A stretch of 7,109 bases of DNA from Gammaproteobacteria bacterium (GCA_027484495.1 JAIXSW010000614.1:1-7109); one strand, 5' to 3'; positions 1 through 6,507 are shown, counted from the first letter of the stretch. Made by a program: numbers and translations. Notes: generated by a model from the sequence alone, not told the origin.

Positions 1-1
1 A

Positions 2-3000
2 CCGGCAGCTGATGCCCAGGCAGCATCAGTCACAGCATCAGTCACAGCACCTGTCAGTAGCTCAGCCGGGCGCTGGCAGCTGTTGCCAGTGACGGCCAAA
101 AGCCCGGCGGCGCTGGCGCAGCTTAGCGAGCTGTACCGTCAGGCGCTGACTACTGAGCCTGAACTGGATGCGTTTTGTGCCAGTGCCTGGCGCAGCAGGG
201 CCAGTTTACCGCTGCGCTTGCCGCTGCTGGCTGACAGCGCGGCAGGCCTTGCAGAGCAATGCCGCCAATGGCAAACCACTGCGGAATTACCGGCCAAACG
301 CAGCAGTCTGCAGCAAACCTGGTGTTTTAGCGGTCAGGGCAGTCAGTCGTTGCAAATGGGTTTTGCGCTGTATCAGCACTATCCAGTATTTCGCGCTGCG
401 CTCGACCAGGCCGAAGCTTATCTGACGCGGCAGCAGGGCTGGTCGCTGCTGGCGTTATTGTATCCGGCTGAAGGGCAAATGCAGGAAGCGCAGCAGGTGC
501 TGGCGCAAACCCAATATACGCAGCCGGCCATTGTCGCGCTGCAATGCGCATTGGCGGCCTTGTGGCAAAGCCTCGGGCTGATGCCGGCACAACTGGTCGG
601 CCATAGTATTGGCGGCATTTCAGCAGCAGCAGTGGCTGGTTTTTATACGCCGGAGCAGGCGCTGGAACTGGCTTGCATTCGCGGTCAGCTGATGCAGAGC
701 TGTGGCGCGGGGCAGATGCTGGCGCTGCAGATGGCTGTGACACGCTGGCCTGAGTGCCAGACTGCGGTCCGTGCAGAAGCACCGGACGCCATGCTGGTGC
801 TGGCTGCAGACAATGCCAACAGCAGTATCACGCTCAGTGGCGACGCCACCGCGATTGCCTTGGCCAAGGCCTGGGCCGATGAGCAGCAGATCCGCGCCAA
901 ATTACTGGATGTGGCGCAGGCCTTTCACAGTCCGGCTTTTGCCGGCATCACGGCACAGTTCGCTGCGGCTATCGCGCATATCCATCCCTCCGCCGGGCGC
1001 TTGCCCTGCATATCCGATGTGAGCGGTGAGCCGCTCACATCGGCGGATTTAACGCCGGCCTATTGGGCCGCGCAAATCACCGCTCCGGTGCAGTTCCGCC
1101 AGGCAGTCGCAGTGGCGGCAGCGCAGACCGGTATTTTGCTGGAGCTCGGCGGCCATTCGACCTTAAGTGCGCTGCTTGGCAGTGACTATCCGCAGCATCT
1201 GGTGCTGTGCAGCCTGCGTAAAAGCTGGCCGGCCGATCGGGCCTGGCTGACGGCAGCAGGCCAGCTGTGGCAGGCCGGACTGCCGTTACAGTGGCCGGCG
1301 CTGTACAGCACGCCTGTCGCGACTTTGCCACGCCGGCAATTGCCGCCATACCCGTTTGAACATACTCAATTCTGGATCCCGTTAAATAACAACACCATGC
1401 CCAGCGGGCCGGTGCAGGAGTCTGTGATGCCTTTTTCTGAATCTGCCGTGCCTGCCTCAACCCATGTGCCGGCGCATAACCCACAACCGCAGCTGCAGGC
1501 GCAATTGCAGCAAATGATCAGCCAAATCTCCGGGCTGGACACCAGTGAAATTAGCGCCGATGCCCACTGGTTTGAACTGGGGCTGGACAGTCTGATGGTG
1601 GTGCAGCTGCAACAACGGCTGCAGCAGAAATATCAGCTGGAAGTGCCGGTCGAGCAGCTGTTTCAGCAGCAAAGTTCGGTCAGCGCGCTGGCCGGATTTT
1701 TACTCAGCGAGTATCCAGAGCAATTGGCGTCACAGCTGGCGCCAGCGCCTTTGGCTGCAGCAGCAGCCGCGCCGGTGCAGCCTGCGATGACAATGCCTGC
1801 CATGCCAATGCCAGCCATGGTTCAGGCGGTCGCAGCGATGGTACCGGCATTGCCACAGTCAGGCACTGCGACTGGCAATGCGCTTGAACCGGGTTTGGCG
1901 CAACTGCTGCAATTGCAACTGGCGCAAATGGATCAGATGAATCAGCTGATGGCGCAGCAGCTGCAGTTGCTGGGGACCGCCGACATGCTGCCGGAACCCG
2001 TGCTGGCAACGCCGGGTGCAGTAGCGGTGGCGTCAGTCGAGGCAAATATGGCGGCAACATCGGTAGAAAAACCAGCAACAAAACTGACAGCAACACCGGC
2101 AACAACTGTCGCCGTTCAGAACCAACATGCCGGCAATCAGGCGCGGGGCATGACGTTTAACCGCGAAGGTTTAAATCCTCAGCAGCTGGCATTTGTGCAG
2201 CAACTGATTGCGGCGCATGTGGTCCGGACCGGGCAGTCGAAAGCCTATGCCGGCAAATATCGCCCGGTGCTGGCGGATTGGATCGCCAGTCTGAATTTCA
2301 GTCTGACCTTAAAAGAAATGGTCTACCCAATCGTGTCAGCCCAGTCGGCCGGTGCGCGATTTACCGATATCGACGGCAACGAATATCTGGATATTTCCGG
2401 CAGTTATGGCGTCGGTTTTTTTGGCCACAACCCGGATTTTGTCCGCGATGCACTGATACAGCAGTTGGCACTGGGGGTTGATTTAGGCCCGCAAAATGCG
2501 CTGGCCGGAGAAGTGGCCAGTCTTATCGCCGAACTGACCGGCGTTGAGCGCGTCGCATTCTGTAATACCGGTTCCGAAGCGGTAACGGTGGCGATCCGCG
2601 TCGCGCGCACTGTCACGCAACGGCCGAAACTGGTGATTTTTAAAGATTCTTACCACGGTACTTATGATGGCGTGCTGGCTGATAGCGGCGAGTACGGCAC
2701 AGTGCCAAGCGCGCCGGGCATTCCGGCTGGCATGGTCGAGGATGTCATTGTGCTGCGCTACGGCAGTGACGAAGCGCTGGCCGTGATTGCCGCACAAGCC
2801 GGCGAGATCGCCGCCGTGCTGGTGGAGCCGGTGCAAAGCCGCAAACCGGGCTTGCAACCGGCGGCATTTTTGCAGCAGTTACGCACGCTGACGCAGCAAC
2901 AGGGCTGTCTGCTGATCATCGATGAAATCATCACCGGCTTTCGTACCGGACCAAAGGGCGCGCAACAGCATTTTGCCGTTGAAGCCGATTTGGTCACTTA

Positions 3001-3595
3001 CGGCAAAGTGCTCGGCGGTGGCATGCCGCTCGGCGTGGTAGCCGGTAAAGCGCAGTATATGGGCTGCATTGACGGTGGCAGCTGGCAGTATGGCGACGAC
3101 TCAGCACCGCTGCAGAAAACCACCGTCTTTGCCGGTACCTTCTGCAAACATCCGCTGACGATGGCAGCGGCCCGCGCCGTGTTATTGCGCCTGCGCGACA
3201 GCGGCGGTGCATTACAGCAACAGGTCAACGCATTGACCGCGGATTTAGTGGCGCAACTGAATCAGTATTTCAGCGCGGACAACGTGCCGTTACAGCTTAG
3301 CCATTTCGGATCGTTATTCCGCTTTGATCCATGCGGCGGCGTCGATTTCCGTTTGCTGCCGCTGCAGCAGCAACTGTTTTTCAGCTTGCTGCTGAGCAAG
3401 GGCGTGTACGTCTGGGAGCGTCGCACCTGTTTCCTCTCTGTGGCGCATCAGCCAAGCGATCTCAGCATCATTGTGTCGGCGTGCCGCGAGGCGGTCGCTC
3501 AGTTACGTCAGGGCGGCTTTGCGTTTTACCGCCAGCAACCACCCGCCAGCGCCAGTACGGCGGATAACCCCGAATCAACGGTTTTAACCATCTGA
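2..3595 (+). CDS. Polyketide synthase with C-terminal aminotransferase domain (AT-ACP-AMT visible; KS expected upstream), 5' partial
   Basis: Likely builds a beta-amino acyl thioester: one malonyl extension, then amination of the beta-keto group on the carrier protein. Residues are numbered from the TTG at base 83. Visible in order: KS-AT linker (about -27 to 70), AT (79-366; GQGSQ, GHSIG with Ser175, AFHS with His282), post-AT linker ending in PPYPFEHTQFW (421-431), ACP (470-545; LGLDSL with Ser503), Ala/Pro/Met/Gln linker (546-705), and class III PLP aminotransferase (about 715-1148; Lys975). No KR, DH or ER lies between AT and ACP. The frame is open to the left edge, and the first residues match the linker after a KS, so TTG 83 is not the real start and a KS of about 430 residues is expected upstream. 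The AMT resembles those of McyE, MycA and ItuA, notably the FAGTFCKHPL and RRTCFLSVAH stretches, but no condensation or thioesterase domain follows. The stop lies 17 bases before the iorB start. PKS-AMT identity is secure; the product is unknown. Confidence 0.93.
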   Translation, partial: PAADAQAASVTASVTAPVSSSAGRWQLLPVTAKSPAALAQLSELYRQALTTEPELDAFCASAWRSRASLPLRLPLLADSAAGLAEQCRQWQTTAELPAKRSSLQQTWCFSGQGSQSLQMGFALYQHYPVFRAALDQAEAYLTRQQGWSLLALLYPAEGQMQEAQQVLAQTQYTQPAIVALQCALAALWQSLGLMPAQLVGHSIGGISAAAVAGFYTPEQALELACIRGQLMQSCGAGQMLALQMAVTRWPECQTAVRAEAPDAMLVLAADNANSSITLSGDATAIALAKAWADEQQIRAKLLDVAQAFHSPAFAGITAQFAAAIAHIHPSAGRLPCISDVSGEPLTSADLTPAYWAAQITAPVQFRQAVAVAAAQTGILLELGGHSTLSALLGSDYPQHLVLCSLRKSWPADRAWLTAAGQLWQAGLPLQWPALYSTPVATLPRRQLPPYPFEHTQFWIPLNNNTMPSGPVQESVMPFSESAVPASTHVPAHNPQPQLQAQLQQMISQISGLDTSEISADAHWFELGLDSLMVVQLQQRLQQKYQLEVPVEQLFQQQSSVSALAGFLLSEYPEQLASQLAPAPLAAAAAAPVQPAMTMPAMPMPAMVQAVAAMVPALPQSGTATGNALEPGLAQLLQLQLAQMDQMNQLMAQQLQLLGTADMLPEPVLATPGAVAVASVEANMAATSVEKPATKLTATPATTVAVQNQHAGNQARGMTFNREGLNPQQLAFVQQLIAAHVVRTGQSKAYAGKYRPVLADWIASLNFSLTLKEMVYPIVSAQSAGARFTDIDGNEYLDISGSYGVGFFGHNPDFVRDALIQQLALGVDLGPQNALAGEVASLIAELTGVERVAFCNTGSEAVTVAIRVARTVTQRPKLVIFKDSYHGTYDGVLADSGEYGTVPSAPGIPAGMVEDVIVLRYGSDEALAVIAAQAGEIAAVLVEPVQSRKPGLQPAAFLQQLRTLTQQQGCLLIIDEIITGFRTGPKGAQQHFAVEADLVTYGKVLGGGMPLGVVAGKAQYMGCIDGGSWQYGDDSAPLQKTTVFAGTFCKHPLTMAAARAVLLRLRDSGGALQQQVNALTADLVAQLNQYFSADNVPLQLSHFGSLFRFDPCGGVDFRLLPLQQQLFFSLLLSKGVYVWERRTCFLSVAHQPSDLSIIVSACREAVAQLRQGGFAFYRQQPPASASTADNPESTVLTI
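21..56 (+). repeat. Three in-frame 12-bp tandem repeats in the KS-AT linker
   Basis: CAGCATCAGTCA occurs twice in direct succession (21-32 and 33-44), followed by a third copy with two changes, CAGCACCTGTCA (45-56). The unit is a multiple of three, so it encodes a repeated four-residue Ala-Ser-Val-Thr-like motif. This is probably slippage in an unconstrained linker. Confidence 0.85.
317..1180 (+). other. Acyltransferase (AT) domain, predicted malonyl-CoA specific
   Basis: This domain loads the extender unit onto the ACP. The oxyanion motif GQGSQ is at residues 84-88, the nucleophile Ser175 (codon at 605) is in GHSIG, Arg200 in CIRGQLMQ corresponds to the arginine that binds the extender carboxylate, and His282 in QAFHS completes the dyad. 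In cis-AT PKSs an AFH-type motif goes with malonyl-CoA, and YASH with methylmalonyl-CoA. The usual Glu after GHSxG is Gly178 here. The domain looks intact. Malonyl specificity is a family rule and has not been shown for this protein. Confidence 0.9.
1014..1043. repeat. Perfect 13-bp inverted repeat with 4-nt loop inside the AT coding region
   Basis: The left arm CCGATGTGAGCGG (1014-1026) and right arm CCGCTCACATCGG (1031-1043) are exact reverse complements around the loop TGAG. The structure lies in codons for residues 311-321 (around DVSGEPLT) of the AT domain. No T-run follows (the next bases are CGGATTTAACG), so it does not look like an intrinsic terminator. The arms are directly visible; any function is unknown. 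Confidence 0.9.
1490..1717 (+). other. Acyl carrier protein domain
   Basis: This domain carries the growing chain on a phosphopantetheine arm. The WFELGLDSLMVVQLQQ stretch (residues 496-511) holds the attachment serine, Ser503 (codon at 1589). It is followed by LEVPVEQLFQQQSSVSALAGFL, the expected third and fourth helix region, with Val in place of the more usual pre-helix Pro/Thr pattern. There is only one ACP. It lies about 40 residues after the post-AT linker, which leaves no room for reductive domains, so the attached intermediate should keep its beta-keto group. Confidence 0.92.
1718..2197 (+). other. Low-complexity Ala/Pro/Met/Gln interdomain linker with helical segment
   Basis: About 160 residues join ACP and AMT. 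The first part (residues 551-590) is rich in Ala, Pro and Met with short repeats of the type MPAMPMPAM. Residues 605-631 (bases 1895-1975) form a Leu/Gln/Met helix, including QLMAQQLQLLG, like the short helix seen before AMT or C domains in other hybrid synthetases, and it may self-associate. Residues 632-690 are again Ala/Thr/Val-rich and probably disordered. The reading frame is uninterrupted. Confidence 0.75.
2225..3526 (+). other. PLP-dependent class III aminotransferase (AMT) domain, PKS/NRPS-associated type
   Basis: Predicted to transfer an amino group to the beta-carbon of the ACP-bound beta-ketoacyl chain. The PLP-site features are all present: TGSEA at 829-833 (phosphate contact), SYHG at 856-859 (ring stacking), Asp947 in IIDEIITGFR (pyridine nitrogen), and Lys975 in TYGKVLGGGMP (Schiff base). 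The fold belongs with glutamate-1-semialdehyde aminotransferases. The stretches DGGSWQYGDDSAP (997-1009), TTVFAGTFCKHPL (1013-1025) and GVYVWERRTCFLSVAH (1107-1122) are, from memory, typical of AMT domains in McyE, MycA and ItuA and not of HemL itself. The amino donor cannot be read from the sequence. Confidence 0.92.
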
Positions 3596-3600
3596 GACAA

Positions 3601-3606
3601 AAGGAG
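3601..3606 (+). promoter_or_regulatory. Ribosome binding site of iorB-like gene
   Basis: AAGGAG lies six bases before ATG 3613, a near-consensus Shine-Dalgarno at ideal spacing. It fixes the start of the small subunit and shows that this gene is translated independently of the PKS stop at 3595. Confidence 0.9.
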
Positions 3607-3612
3607 TTTTGT

Positions 3613-4248
3613 ATGCGGAAGTCCTATACCAATGTGGTGATCACCGGCGTCGGTGGTCTTGGCAATATCCTGCTGACCCGGCTGACGGGTATGGCTTTGT
3701 ATCAACGCCACCCGCGGGTGATCACGTCAGAAGAACGTGGCATTGCCCAGCGCACCGGCAGTGTCAGCGCTGTGGTGCGTGCCGGCCGCGAGATTGAAAC
3801 CTCCTGCCTGTACTCGCAGCACACCGATTATTTGCTGGGGCTGGAGCCGCTGGAAGCGCTGCGCAAACTGCCGTTGTGTCAGCGCGGCACTGTGACGCTG
3901 TTGTCGGACTTGCAGTTCCCGACCGGTCGCAGTCTGGCGCGGCAACGGCAATACCCGGATCTGCAGCATATTGTGCAGGCTTTTAGCGCGCACTGCAGTT
4001 TACTGCTGATCCCGATGCATCAGTTGCTGCGTCGCGAGCAACTGGCCGACAAGTTCAGTTCGGCGGTGATGTTTGGTGTGTTCTGTGCCAGCTATGGCTT
4101 TTCGCATAGCTTTGCGCTGCAACTGCTGAGCGAAACCGTGGCGCCGGCTTATCTGGCGTCGAATCAGCGGGCGCTGGCGGCTGGTTTTGACTGGCTGGAA
4201 CAACAGGATCTGCCGGCGGCGCCGGAGCATGCGCTGAAACGGGCCTGA
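3613..4248 (+). CDS. iorB: Indolepyruvate:ferredoxin oxidoreductase-type small (beta) subunit
   Basis: This is the gamma-domain subunit of a 2-oxoacid:ferredoxin oxidoreductase. It works with the large subunit encoded next to oxidatively decarboxylate an aryl-2-oxoacid to its acyl-CoA. At 211 residues it has the usual length for a stand-alone IorB. Visible motifs are the N-terminal nucleotide-fold loop GVGGLG (residues 12-17; the family usually has GVGGQG), SEERGIAQRTGSVSAVVR (39-56, the most typical family stretch), GLEPLEALR (76-84), and a KFSSAVMFGVFCASYGF helix (147-163) matching the family's conserved N/K-x-x-x-x-G region. The start is fixed by AAGGAG at 3601. It follows the PKS-AMT by 17 bases and precedes the large subunit by 46. 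Many operons have iorA first; here the order is reversed. Family assignment is firm. The exact substrate (indole-, phenyl- or hydroxyphenylpyruvate, or something else) is not determined by the sequence. Confidence 0.9.
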   Translation: MRKSYTNVVITGVGGLGNILLTRLTGMALYQRHPRVITSEERGIAQRTGSVSAVVRAGREIETSCLYSQHTDYLLGLEPLEALRKLPLCQRGTVTLLSDLQFPTGRSLARQRQYPDLQHIVQAFSAHCSLLLIPMHQLLRREQLADKFSSAVMFGVFCASYGFSHSFALQLLSETVAPAYLASNQRALAAGFDWLEQQDLPAAPEHALKRA

Positions 4249-4282
4249 TCACAGCTACAACCCGCTTTGGTGTTGAATACAC

Positions 4283-4287
4283 AAGGA
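4283..4287 (+). promoter_or_regulatory. Ribosome binding site of iorA-like gene
   Basis: AAGGA lies seven bases before ATG 4295 and supports that start. The 46-base gap after the small subunit shows no convincing terminator or promoter, which fits co-transcription. Confidence 0.85.
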
Positions 4288-4294
4288 CATAACA

Positions 4295-6289
4295 ATGCTG
4301 AATTATCACTCAGGGTGTGAAGCCGTGGCTTTTGGCGCCTGGGAAGCCGGCGTGAAAACGCTGTATTCCTATCCGGGCAGTCCGGTGACGGAAATTGTCG
4401 AAGCGATGCAACGCTTGCCAGAGGTGAAAAGCAGCTGGGCGACCAATGAAAAAGTCGCGATGGAAATGGCGGCGGGTTCCTGTCACTGCGGCGCCCGCAC
4501 TATGGTGGTGATGAAACATGTCGGCCTGAATGTGGCGGCCGATCCGTTTTTTAATCTGGCTTACACCGGTGTGGTCGGTGGATTGGTGGTCGTGGTCGGC
4601 GATGATCCGGGCGCGCGCAATTCACAAAATGAACAGGACACCCGCCAGCTTTGTCTGGCCGCCGGGGTACCGGTGCTGGAACCGGCCACAGTGCAGGAAG
4701 CCAAAATGCTGAGTGCGCTGGCGTTTGAACTGTCAGAGCAATTTGACTTGCCAGTGGTGCTGCGGCTGACCTCACGGCTCTGTTACAGCAAAGATAAGTT
4801 GGAACGACTGGAGCGAAAGCCGCAGAACAGACCCGGCGCATTTGCCACGCCGATCCAGAAATATCTGCTGTTGCCAGCCTTTGTGCCGGGCTGTCATGAA
4901 AGGCGCAACCATAATTTGCAGGCGCTGGCGAGCAGCACTATCGCTGACAGTCTTTGTGTACGGACGTTGCCGGACAAATTGCAGCATCGTTATCCACTCG
5001 GGATTATCAGCAGCGGTTTTCCATCCGGCGTGGTGCAGGAAATGCTCGGCCAGGACCTGCCGCTGTTGCGGTTGCAGCTGGTCTATCCGCTGCCGGCACA
5101 GCAGATCCGCGCTTTTGCCGCACTCTGTGATCGGGTGCTGGTGGCAGAAGAGTCGTCCGGGTATCTCGATCAGCAAGTGCGTAGCCTTGGTATCCCTACG
5201 CTGGATAAACCGGGTTATGACGGCGTCGGTGAATTCAGCCTGCAAACTCTGCACAGCCCGCAAGCGCCAGAACTCGACAGCTATATTCGTGCCACGCAGC
5301 CCGGCAGCATTGATATCCGCTGGCTGGATAATTTGCCGCCGCGATTACCGGGTTTTTGTGGCGGTTGTCCGCATACCGGTATTTTTCAGATCTTACGTGA
5401 CCGGCAGTTATATGTAGTGGGTGATATCGGCTGTTCGACGCTCGGATCGCTGGAGCCGTTCAGTGCGTTACACACCAATTTGTGTATGGGCGCCAGCCTC
5501 GGCATGTTGCAGGGCTATCTGGATGGTCTTGGGCCACAAGCTGCGACTGAATGTGTGGCGGTACTGGGCGATTCGACCTTTTTCCACTCCGGCATGACCG
5601 GGCTGATGGCGCTGGCCCGCCAGCAATGCCCCGGTACTGTGATCATTTTGGATAACAGTGGATCGGCAATGACCGGTATGCAATACACCAGTCTGTCGCT
5701 GGCAGCGCCACAGTGGCTGGAACTCTTGCGCAGTCTGGGGGTTGTGCATTGTCAGGTGCTGCCGTCGCTGGAACCCAAAGCGATCGAACGCTGGCTGGAT
5801 GTTGAACTGGCGCGGCCGGCCTTGTCAGTGCTGGTGCTCAAAGGCAGTTGTGTGCAGGAACTGAACATCAAAGAAGACACGCCGTTTCGCTACACCATTC
5901 TCGAATCGGTGTGCACCAGCTGTGGTGATTGTGTGCGCGATACCAACTGCCAGAACTTCGACGTGACTGACCTCAATCAGGACCAAGCACAGATAGCAAG
6001 CAGTAGCAGCTGCATCGGTTGTGGCTTGTGCAGCCAGTTATGTCCGGAGCAGGCCATTGTGCCGCTGTCCGTCAGCATGCTGGTGCCAAAGACCGGTCCG
6101 CTGGCAAAGCCAGTCGCGCGGTTTGCCGGCAGATTGCCCTGGGCCAGGATCATCCGCCGGTTAAATCAGCAGCGCTGGCTGGCGCCGCTGTTAAGCCGCA
6201 TGGAGCAGGCGTTACATCAGATTTTGCAACGGCGGGCGGCCAAAACAGCCAAAACGGCTGAACCGGTACAGTTTTATCCGGCTGATTGA
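4295..6289 (+). CDS. iorA: Indolepyruvate:ferredoxin oxidoreductase-type large (alpha) subunit, TPP and 2x[4Fe-4S]
   Basis: Catalytic subunit, cytoplasmic: a 2-oxoacid plus CoA gives acyl-CoA, CO2 and reduced ferredoxin. Domains in order: N-terminal pyrimidine-binding domain with YSYPGSP (24-30) and NEKVAMEMAAG (51-61, Glu52 the probable cofactor-activating residue); the IOR-typical GDDPGARNSQNEQD (102-115); middle domain (about 230-330); TPP/Mg domain with FCGGCPHTG (354-362), GDIGCST (376-382), LGDSTFFHSG (424-433) and DNSGSAMTGMQ (453-463), giving the GDS...DN thiamine motif. The C-terminal ferredoxin-like module has C540-x2-C543-x2-C546-x5-C552 and C573-x2-C576-x2-C579-x3-C583-P. About 70 basic, helix-prone residues follow the last cluster (595-664), longer than I expect for the family. 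The subunits are separate here, not fused as in some proteobacterial forms. All cofactor motifs are intact. The link to the PKS (supply of an arylacetyl-CoA starter) is inferred from gene order. Substrate specificity is unproven. Confidence 0.93.
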   Translation: MLNYHSGCEAVAFGAWEAGVKTLYSYPGSPVTEIVEAMQRLPEVKSSWATNEKVAMEMAAGSCHCGARTMVVMKHVGLNVAADPFFNLAYTGVVGGLVVVVGDDPGARNSQNEQDTRQLCLAAGVPVLEPATVQEAKMLSALAFELSEQFDLPVVLRLTSRLCYSKDKLERLERKPQNRPGAFATPIQKYLLLPAFVPGCHERRNHNLQALASSTIADSLCVRTLPDKLQHRYPLGIISSGFPSGVVQEMLGQDLPLLRLQLVYPLPAQQIRAFAALCDRVLVAEESSGYLDQQVRSLGIPTLDKPGYDGVGEFSLQTLHSPQAPELDSYIRATQPGSIDIRWLDNLPPRLPGFCGGCPHTGIFQILRDRQLYVVGDIGCSTLGSLEPFSALHTNLCMGASLGMLQGYLDGLGPQAATECVAVLGDSTFFHSGMTGLMALARQQCPGTVIILDNSGSAMTGMQYTSLSLAAPQWLELLRSLGVVHCQVLPSLEPKAIERWLDVELARPALSVLVLKGSCVQELNIKEDTPFRYTILESVCTSCGDCVRDTNCQNFDVTDLNQDQAQIASSSSCIGCGLCSQLCPEQAIVPLSVSMLVPKTGPLAKPVARFAGRLPWARIIRRLNQQRWLAPLLSRMEQALHQILQRRAAKTAKTAEPVQFYPAD

Positions 6290-6344
6290 CGCAAAACGTC
6301 ATAGCGGCGGCCCAATAGCCGCCGGAGCCGACGAATGGTTTTTT
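6287..6344 (+). terminator. Possible transcript end after iorA: two hairpins and a T-run
   Basis: A 5-bp hairpin TGACG/CGTCA (6287-6291 and 6297-6301) overlaps the iorA stop. A second, GC-only 7-bp hairpin CGGCGGC/GCCGCCG follows (6305-6311 and 6318-6324, loop CCAATA). A run of six T lies at 6339-6344, but 14 bases beyond the second stem, so this is not a textbook intrinsic terminator. It may act as a 3'-end stabiliser or a weak terminator. Confidence 0.4.
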
Positions 6345-6346
6345 AC

Positions 6347-6364
6347 CGGTTAAAAGCGGTTAAA
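6347..6364. repeat. Direct repeat CGGTTAAA at 10-bp phase
   Basis: CGGTTAAA occurs at 6347-6354 and 6357-6364, one helical turn apart, in the gap between iorA and the hydrolase gene. The spacing would suit a protein binding one face of DNA. It could equally be a small chance repeat. Confidence 0.5.
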
Positions 6365-6422
6365 TGTATCGATTGTCGGAGAAAATATCAGAAAAATAGC
6401 AAGTTTTCCCGAGTCGTTGTCA

Positions 6423-6450
6423 TTGAGTTTCAGTGCAGGTTTTTTATCTT
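6423..6450 (+). promoter_or_regulatory. Candidate sigma70-like promoter for the hydrolase gene
   Basis: TTGAGT (6423-6428) and TATCTT (6445-6450) each match four of six consensus bases with a 16-bp spacer. Transcription would start near 6457, at the base of the hairpin at 6458-6473. The match is weak. It is supported mainly by the position of the gap and the preceding possible terminator. Confidence 0.3.
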
Positions 6451-6457
6451 GGGCTCG

Positions 6458-6473
6458 CCTGTCAACCGACAGG
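6458..6473 (+). promoter_or_regulatory. Stem-loop in the leader of the hydrolase gene
   Basis: CCTGTC (6458-6463) and GACAGG (6468-6473) form a perfect 6-bp stem with an AACC loop, and a G-T pair can extend it. No T-run follows. It could stabilise the 5' end of the mRNA or be an operator-like inverted repeat. Only the pairing is seen. Confidence 0.45.
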
Positions 6474-6502
6474 TTTGGCTCAAGCCACTGATCAACTCAA
6501 CG

Positions 6503-6507
6503 AAGGA
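6503..6507 (+). promoter_or_regulatory. Ribosome binding site deciding among three tandem ATG codons
   Basis: AAGGA ends two bases before ATG 6510, five before ATG 6513 and eight before ATG 6516. The first ATG is too close, so translation probably starts at 6513 or 6516. Confidence 0.6.

Noticed and set aside
83..85. TTG at 83 as the start of the PKS gene
   Set aside because: The frame is open to the left edge and the residues before and after it match the linker that follows a ketosynthase, so the true start lies outside the window.
327..782. 151-codon antisense frame opposite the AT domain
   Set aside because: Composition is Ala/Pro/Ser/Arg-rich as expected for a shadow frame, and the + strand AT motifs explain the conservation.
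857..870. 14-bp palindrome GCCTTGGCCAAGGC in the AT coding region
   Set aside because: A palindrome of this length is expected about once by chance in a GC-rich 7-kb sequence, and it has no loop or context suggesting function.
4772..5263. 163-codon antisense frame opposite iorA
   Set aside because: Long antisense frames are common opposite GC-rich genes; no ribosome site or recognisable protein motif was seen.
4842..5417. 191-codon open frame on the + strand inside iorA
   Set aside because: It lies wholly within a strongly recognised gene in another frame, has no ribosome site, and its translation is Cys/Arg/Trp-rich without family features.
6237..6257. Direct repeat GCCAAAAC near the end of iorA
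   Set aside because: It encodes the simple KTAKTAE tail and is most easily explained as low-complexity coding sequence.
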